The notes under the pieces: generated by a model
The model's input: only the letters and a program-made list of their open reading frames with translations
What the model was told of the DNA's origin: nothing
Databases searched by the model: none
NCBI RefSeq assembly: GCF_035668035.1
Contig: NZ_JAYMYJ010000029.1
Span: forward strand, 46,061-110,060
Length of the DNA: 64,000 bases
DNA from: Thiothrix phosphatis
GTDB taxonomy: Bacteria > Pseudomonadota > Gammaproteobacteria > Thiotrichales > Thiotrichaceae
Direction of reading: 5' to 3'
In this document: positions 58,886 through 64,000 of the stretch, one piece after another
Position numbering within the stretch: position 1 is the stretch's first letter
How the letters are laid out: each line of letters begins with the position of its first letter
Translations under genes and position numbers: made by a program

Positions 58886-59875
58886 ATGAGCAAACTGACC
58901 CACTCCACCTTTCGCCCTGCCTGGTGGCTCCAGTCCCCACACCTGCAAACCTTGTGGCCGGTGTTTTTCCGCCCACGCCCCAAGCTCAAGCTGCAAGCGG
59001 AACGGGTGGAGCTGAAGGATGGCGATTTCATCGACCTTGCCTGGCATCCGCGCCCAAATTCACCGCTGGTGCTGGTGATCCATGGGCTGGAAGGCTCCTT
59101 GCGTTCCCATTACGCCCAGACTTTGCTGCTGGCCTTGCACAACGCCGGTTTCGCCAGCGTCTTCATGCACTTGCGTGGCTGTAGCGGCACCCCCAACCGC
59201 CATGCCAGCAGCTACCATTCCGGGCGGACGGCGGATGTGGCGGAAGTGCTGGCCTACCTGCACGCCAGCGGCAGAATGCCGGACGCCGCCGTCGGCTTTT
59301 CGCTCGGCGGCAACCTGATCCTCAAATACGCCGGTGAAACGGGGGCAGCGTCCGGCCTGAAAGCCATTGTCGCCGTATCCACCCCCTTCCAGTTGCAGGA
59401 ATGCGCCCGCAAACTGGAGCACGGTTTCGCACGGGTGTACGGGCAATACCTGCTACGCAACCTGAAAGGCGCTTACCGGCGCAAGTTCAGCCAGCGCCAG
59501 CCGCCCTTGCCCGTCAAGCTGGATGCATTAGGGACAATCTTTGCGTTCGACGACCAAGTTACCGCCCCGTTGAATGGGTTTGCAGGCGCGGAGGATTATT
59601 ATGCCCGCAGCAGTTCTGGACAATTTCTCAGCCAAATCCAGACCCCCGCACTGATCATCCATGCGCAGGATGACCCGTTCATGTACCCAAGCACGGTTCC
59701 TGACGCAAGCATGCTCAGTGACAGCGTGACGCTGGAGCTGGCGGCGCATGGCGGGCATGTCGGCTTTGTCGGCGGCAATGCGCCGTGGCGGGCGGAATAC
59801 TGGCTGGAGCAGCGCATTACCCGGTGGTTGCAAGGGCAGTTGGCGGACGGATCACATACGTTCCAGCAGGGATGA
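58886..59875 (+). CDS. YheT-like alpha/beta hydrolase
   Basis: A 329-residue hydrolase. FRPAWWLQSPHLQTLWPVFF is the typical start of the YheT family; oxyanion LVIHGLEGS, nucleophile elbow VGFSLGGN (Ser about 137), acid in HAQDDPF, His in AAHGGHVGFV. Substrate unknown. Its last 24 bases overlap the convergent coiled-coil gene. Confidence 0.85.
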   Translation: MSKLTHSTFRPAWWLQSPHLQTLWPVFFRPRPKLKLQAERVELKDGDFIDLAWHPRPNSPLVLVIHGLEGSLRSHYAQTLLLALHNAGFASVFMHLRGCSGTPNRHASSYHSGRTADVAEVLAYLHASGRMPDAAVGFSLGGNLILKYAGETGAASGLKAIVAVSTPFQLQECARKLEHGFARVYGQYLLRNLKGAYRRKFSQRQPPLPVKLDALGTIFAFDDQVTAPLNGFAGAEDYYARSSSGQFLSQIQTPALIIHAQDDPFMYPSTVPDASMLSDSVTLELAAHGGHVGFVGGNAPWRAEYWLEQRITRWLQGQLADGSHTFQQG

Positions 59876-60604
59876 AATCCGCTGGTTGTTGGCATTGACG
59901 GATTGCAGGTAGCCCTCCAGTTTGGCGTTCAGCGCCTCAATGGTGGCCTGCTGCTGGCTGTTGGCGGCTTGCAGCGCGGCATTTTGCTGGCGCAGTTGCG
60001 CAATCAGGCCATCCTGACCCTGGGCATCGCGGGCAAGCGCCTGCTGCTGTTGCTCCTGGGCGGCCAGCGCGTTTTGCAACGCCTGGATGCGGGCGGAGTC
60101 TGCCTGCTTGTCCGCCAGCAGCGCTTGAATCTCGGCTTGCAGGGAAGCCTGCCGTTGTCCGGCGGAAGCCATCGCCTGCTGCATGTCCCGTTGCCCCTGT
60201 TGCAACGCCTCCTGCAAATGGACAAACTGTTGGGCTTGCCCCTCATGCACCTGCTGCAAGGTTTCAAAGCGGGTGCGGTAGCTGCCCAACGCCTGGATTT
60301 CAGCCAGGCTGGCCTGATGCTCCGGCTGCAACCTGCCCAACTCGGCAACGGCAGCATCATATTGGTGTTGCAAACCCGCCGTCGCCTGCTGCTCTGTCCG
60401 CAGCCGTTCCGCCCATTGCTGCAATTCCCCGTCTTTTTGCGCCAGCAGGGCGTCAAGGTGGTCTTTGGCGGTTTGCAGCGACTGCTTCGCCGCCCGTTCC
60501 TCGTGCTCTTTCGATTTGCATAAGGCGCGCCCCGTCAGCCAGCTGACCAGGCAGGCCAAAGCGGCGACCAGCGCCATTTCATACGCCAGCGGTAAACCCA
60601 ACAT
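59852..60604 (-). CDS. Membrane-anchored coiled-coil protein
   Basis: A 250-residue protein with one N-terminal helix (about 8-26) and a Gln/Ala-rich coiled coil for nearly all of the rest. Two bases from the OmpA-like gene, so the two form an operon. Probably a structural partner in the envelope. Confidence 0.65.
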   Translation of the reverse strand: MLGLPLAYEMALVAALACLVSWLTGRALCKSKEHEERAAKQSLQTAKDHLDALLAQKDGELQQWAERLRTEQQATAGLQHQYDAAVAELGRLQPEHQASLAEIQALGSYRTRFETLQQVHEGQAQQFVHLQEALQQGQRDMQQAMASAGQRQASLQAEIQALLADKQADSARIQALQNALAAQEQQQQALARDAQGQDGLIAQLRQQNAALQAANSQQQATIEALNAKLEGYLQSVNANNQRISSLLERM

Positions 60605-60606
60605 GG

Positions 60607-61641
60607 TTAAATGCCCTCCACGGTAAATTCGATCCGGCGGTTTTTGGCGCGGCCTTCTTCCGCATCATTGCTGGCGACAGGTTCGCTGGAACCTTTGCCC
60701 GCCGTTTTCATGCGTTCGAGCGGGACGCCGCCTTCGTTGAACAGCCAACCTTTGACGGCTTTTGCGCGCTGTTCGCTTAATTTCAGGTTGTCTTCTTCGC
60801 TGCCCACATTGTCGGTATGGCCGCTGATCAGGATGGTGGAGTCCGCGCAGAAGACTGCGGCGTCCGCCAGTTCCTGTAACAGCGGGTTGCTGCGGCTGTC
60901 AATGCTGGAACCGCCGGATGAAAACAGGATTTTGTCCTGCGCCAACAAGCGGTTGAATTCCCGCTGGCAGACAACGGCGGCGTTGTCCAGCGCCACCAGA
61001 TTGAAGCTGAGGGTATAACCCTGCTGGCTGAAAGGCTCCAACGTTTGCTGGATGGCCTTGACCTGTTGGCTGGTTTTGGCCTTGCCGTCAATGCTGACGG
61101 CCTGGTCAATCATGCGGATGGAGGCGGACTCAAGCGGTTTGATCGCACTCACCAATGCGGCGGCGAAGGTTTCCCAATGTTCAGGCGCGCCTGCGCCAAC
61201 CTGCACGGCATTTTTGCCGATGTTGTGGCCAAACGCCGTATCCAATTGCTGGGTCAGGGCGGTTTTGGCTTCCTCACTGCTGACATAGCCATCAACCGAC
61301 AGCGCCTTGCCATCCCATTGCAAAAACAGGGTGTAAGGCGTCACGAGCCGGGGCGTGATGGCGTTTTTCACACTACGGACATACCACAGCGACTGGAGGG
61401 CTTGCACCGCCTGTTGCTGCTGCGCCGGGCTGGCGGCGCTGCCACTGACTGTCAGGTTCCTGTCCTCCGCCTGCACCGCCGCCCAAGCCATGCCTTGCGC
61501 ATGCAACTGTTGCAGCGCCTGCTGGGCGATACGTTCGGGCAACATCTGCGCATAGCGGGGAATGGTGAAAGACAACAACAGCACAACGCCAATCAGGCCA
61601 GCCAATTGTAGGGTCCAAGTTTTCTGCATGGTTTTACTCAT
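60607..61641 (-). CDS. OmpA-family protein with BON-like domains
   Basis: A 344-residue protein; ATG 61641 (MSKTMQKTW). One N-terminal helix, two BON-like repeats (about 40-190; LTVSGSAASPAQQ, LSVDGYVSSEEAK), and an OmpA peptidoglycan-binding domain at the C-terminus (ILISGHTDNVGSEEDN, SEQRAKAVKGWL). Likely inner-membrane-anchored, reaching the cell wall. Confidence 0.8.
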   Translation of the reverse strand: MSKTMQKTWTLQLAGLIGVVLLLSFTIPRYAQMLPERIAQQALQQLHAQGMAWAAVQAEDRNLTVSGSAASPAQQQQAVQALQSLWYVRSVKNAITPRLVTPYTLFLQWDGKALSVDGYVSSEEAKTALTQQLDTAFGHNIGKNAVQVGAGAPEHWETFAAALVSAIKPLESASIRMIDQAVSIDGKAKTSQQVKAIQQTLEPFSQQGYTLSFNLVALDNAAVVCQREFNRLLAQDKILFSSGGSSIDSRSNPLLQELADAAVFCADSTILISGHTDNVGSEEDNLKLSEQRAKAVKGWLFNEGGVPLERMKTAGKGSSEPVASNDAEEGRAKNRRIEFTVEGI

Positions 61642-61813
61642 TATGGATTGCACGCCCCGCGAGACTTTGCACATTATCATAACAATCCAACTGATGGGTT
61701 TTCAGCAGTATTTTGTTAAGTTTTGTTACATGCTCATCCGGCCGCAAGGCACCTTTTGCTATCCTATTGGCCGGACAAATTTTAATAAGCGCTTTAATAA
61801 GGGCGGCAAACCG

Positions 61814-62419
61814 ATGACCAGCAGCACTTTACCGACACCAGCAACCGACAATCTTCCCCGCACAGAAGAATCCCTGACCCATCGGCAAGCCACCTTGCTG
61901 GATGAGCTCACGGCGCGCCTGAGTTGCGTACAGAGCGAACTGGGGGAAAACAAACTCACCATCCGTGACCGGGAGGCGGACTGCCTGATCAAGAACTATG
62001 TGCTGGCAGGTTCCGCCATGGGGCTGGCACCCTTGCCCCTGTTTGACCTGGTGGCCTTGAGCGGCGCGCAACATGACATGTTGAAGCAGCTTTGCCAGCA
62101 TTACGGCGTGAACTATGACGCAGGCAAGGTCAAAACAACGTTGATCGCAATATTGGGCGGCTCCCTGCCGACGCTTGCCTTGTTGGGGTTGGGCAGCGCC
62201 TCCAAACTGGCGCTTGGCATCGGCACCTTGGGCGGAAGTGCCATCCTGACCTTGTCAGGCGGCGCAATCACCTACGCCCTTGGCCGCAGCTTCAGGCGGC
62301 ACTTCAGTGCAGGGGGAACCTTGGATGACATCAACACCAGCAACCTGAAACAGGTTTTCCAGCGGGAGTTGGCAAAGGGAAAACAATTGGCTTTATGGCG
62401 CAAACCGGCAAAAGCATAA
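61814..62419 (+). CDS. DUF697-like membrane-associated protein
   Basis: A 201-residue protein; ATG 61814 after AAGGGCGG. Two hydrophobic helical stretches with the DUF697 pattern: IKNYVLAGSAMGLAPLPLFDLVALSGAQ, then a Gly-rich segment and YALGRSFRRHFSAGGTL. Paralogue at 62909-63433. Confidence 0.7.
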   Translation: MTSSTLPTPATDNLPRTEESLTHRQATLLDELTARLSCVQSELGENKLTIRDREADCLIKNYVLAGSAMGLAPLPLFDLVALSGAQHDMLKQLCQHYGVNYDAGKVKTTLIAILGGSLPTLALLGLGSASKLALGIGTLGGSAILTLSGGAITYALGRSFRRHFSAGGTLDDINTSNLKQVFQRELAKGKQLALWRKPAKA

Positions 62420-62538
62420 ACGCTGATACCCGTTTTCCCACCGCTTCACAAGGGTGCTTAACATTTCTTAACATTACAGGTGTATCGCAGCCGTTATACT
62501 CAACGCTTATCTTTTCTTAAAAACCAACGGAGACGGAT

Positions 62539-62880
62539 ATGTTCCCACTGAATTTTCTAGTCGGTGCAGCAATTGGCGCAGCCAGCACTTATGTTTATAA
62601 AGATGAACCCGCCAAAAATTGGGTGACCGACACCAGCAAAAAATTAAAGGACGCAGCAAGTTCTTTTATGGAGTCAATAAAGACAAAACCGGCAGCGGAA
62701 GAAACCATGGAAGCTGCTGCTGTGGAAACAGCCGCTGTTGTAGCCGAAACCGCTGTTGTAGCCGAAACCGCTGTTGCAGCCGAAACTGCGCCAGCAGCCG
62801 AAGCCACAATAACGGAAACGCCTACGGAACAAACAGCCGAAAACGCAGCAAAACCAGACGCGCCAGCAGAAAACCCTTAA
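62539..62880 (+). CDS. Small protein with Ala/Glu/Val repeats
   Basis: A 113-residue protein. An N-terminal hydrophobic helix (FLVGAAIGAASTYVY) like YtxH proteins, an amphipathic helix, and an acidic tail made of VAETAV/VAAETA repeats (18-bp DNA repeat, about three units). Lies between two DUF697-like genes. Confidence 0.6.
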   Translation: MFPLNFLVGAAIGAASTYVYKDEPAKNWVTDTSKKLKDAASSFMESIKTKPAAEETMEAAAVETAAVVAETAVVAETAVAAETAPAAEATITETPTEQTAENAAKPDAPAENP

Positions 62881-62908
62881 TCCCGTCTGCCCCAAGGCTG
62901 GCGAACTT

Positions 62909-63433
62909 TTATTTTGAAGGGTTCGCCAGTTTCTGCTTCAAGGTTTGCTGTTCTTTCATGCCCCGATTTAACGCCGTTTCAAACGGGCCTGAGGCTTGTT
63001 GCGGATCAAAATTTTCCAGTGTCCCGCCCTGTTCGAAATGCTGTTGGAACACTTTGCCAACTGCATAGGTTGATGCGCCGCTTAAGGCAGCGGCTGTCGT
63101 CCCGCCCGCCAAGGTGCCGATTCCCGGAATGATCTTCAAAAAACTTCCCACCAAAGGCGTGGCGGCTTTGGGGACGAACCCTGTCATCAATGTAGTGATC
63201 CAAGCTTTCGCCAAATGTTTGGAAAACGGAATCCCGTACAGTTTGGACAAACGCATCAGCATTATCCGCTGCACTCCGATCAATCCGGCGGTGTCCAGTA
63301 ATGGGATGGGAATGAAGCCGGTCAAACTAGAACCAAACGCATAATCCTTGATGAGCTGTTCAGCCTGTTGCGCCAATTGTTGACGGTTTTTCATATCATT
63401 GCTTTTCCTATTGGACTCCCTATCGTTTGCCAT
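62909..63433 (-). CDS. DUF697-like membrane-associated protein
   Basis: A 174-residue protein (a start at 63394 is also possible). KDYAFGSSLTGFIPIPLLDTAGLIGVQ and YAVGKVFQQHFEQGGTL match the 61814-62419 protein. The two may work together with the small protein between them at the membrane. Confidence 0.7.
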   Translation of the reverse strand: MANDRESNRKSNDMKNRQQLAQQAEQLIKDYAFGSSLTGFIPIPLLDTAGLIGVQRIMLMRLSKLYGIPFSKHLAKAWITTLMTGFVPKAATPLVGSFLKIIPGIGTLAGGTTAAALSGASTYAVGKVFQQHFEQGGTLENFDPQQASGPFETALNRGMKEQQTLKQKLANPSK

Positions 63434-63682
63434 TATGGTGTTCCATCCCCAACAGCATAAAATCTTCCTGCCAAAACAATAATTATAACCAACCGGCGTT
63501 TACACGCTTTGCCATTGAATTCCATTTGGGGCTTCCCAAAAATTCTATAGGCAGAATCAAATAGTTATTACCATAGCATTTGTCTCAAGTGAGAAATGTT
63601 AAGAAATGTTGCGTTGTATTCCCATGACATGGTGGCGGTGATTTAATGAACATAATATCACTCTACTTGCCGAGGAGTACCG

Positions 63683-63979
63683 ATGTCTGAGAATCATACC
63701 AAAACGCCAGGCGAAACGCGCCCCAGCCGCCCCAGACAGACCAAGAAAACCACTTCGACAAAACAGGCCAACGGCGAGGCCCAACAACAAATAGAAGTGT
63801 TGACTGCATTGGTTCAGCAGAAGGAACAGGAACTGGCTGAATTGCATGGCCAAACCCATCTGATCGAAGAACTCACCGAGAAATTGCGGGCGACCGAAAC
63901 CGCGATGGAGGCTGTACGCATCGAAGCGCAGACCAAAACCCGACAGATTAGACATTATTCCAAAATATTAACTTATTGA
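63683..63979 (+). CDS. Small coiled-coil protein
   Basis: A 98-residue protein with a basic, Thr/Lys-rich start (1-33) and a coiled coil (about 35-85). Start after GCCGAGGAG. The 249 bp before it hold no gene that I see. Unknown function. Confidence 0.55.
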   Translation: MSENHTKTPGETRPSRPRQTKKTTSTKQANGEAQQQIEVLTALVQQKEQELAELHGQTHLIEELTEKLRATETAMEAVRIEAQTKTRQIRHYSKILTY

Positions 63980-64000
63980 TTAACAAATAAATTCAATAGT

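Overview
The window looks like part of a chromosome scaffold from a sulfur-oxidising gammaproteobacterium, most likely Thiothrix or a close relative. The evidence is a dsrN-dsrR pair (sirohaem amidase and a cysteine-free IscA-like protein, known from reverse-Dsr sulfur oxidisers), a Gly/Tyr/Asn-rich exported protein resembling sulfur globule proteins, and a tmRNA with an ANDDSYALAA tag. The genus is inferred from gene content only. Three 100-N scaffold gaps are present (7257-7356, 10975-11074, 47221-47320).

Region 1 (1 to about 33840) is most of a temperate siphophage prophage; its left end and integrase lie outside the window. A leftward operon (HNH-like protein, membrane coiled-coil protein, partial gene) is followed by a lipoprotein, an S24-fold repressor that has lost its catalytic residues, small Cro-like regulators, O- and P-like replication genes, a PAPS-reductase-family gene, a YqaJ exonuclease, a lysis cassette, terminase, Mu-like portal and head genes combined with a lambda-like decoration/capsid pair, Mu-like connector genes, a tail tube gene, a gpG/gpGT frameshift pair, a 1615-residue tape measure and two tail proteins. 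Five identical 19-bp palindromes (TGTAAA-N7-TTTACA), each carrying a -35 box followed by a -10 box, stand before separate gene groups. They look like one repressor-controlled regulon.

Region 2 (about 33840 to 45403) is a separate 11.5-kb integrative element inserted at the 3' end of ssrA. It has a P4-type tyrosine integrase, matching 24-bp arm-type repeats (ATACCCCCAA tandem) near both ends, an AlpA-like regulator, a Toprim primase and a DUF3987 helicase-like protein, two divergent Arc-like ribbon-helix-helix paralogues, two exported proteins and an unusual set of membrane proteins. It has no capsid or tail genes, so it resembles a phage satellite lying next to a possible helper prophage.

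Region 3 (45403 to 64000) is chromosomal: tmRNA, the sulfur-globule-like protein, a methionine-rich-repeat cytochrome c lipoprotein, mnmC, lepB, selO, a lipoprotein, a rhodanese, a NarL/NarX-type two-component pair immediately downstream of dsrNR, a YheT-type hydrolase, a coiled-coil/OmpA membrane pair, and a cluster with two DUF697-like proteins.
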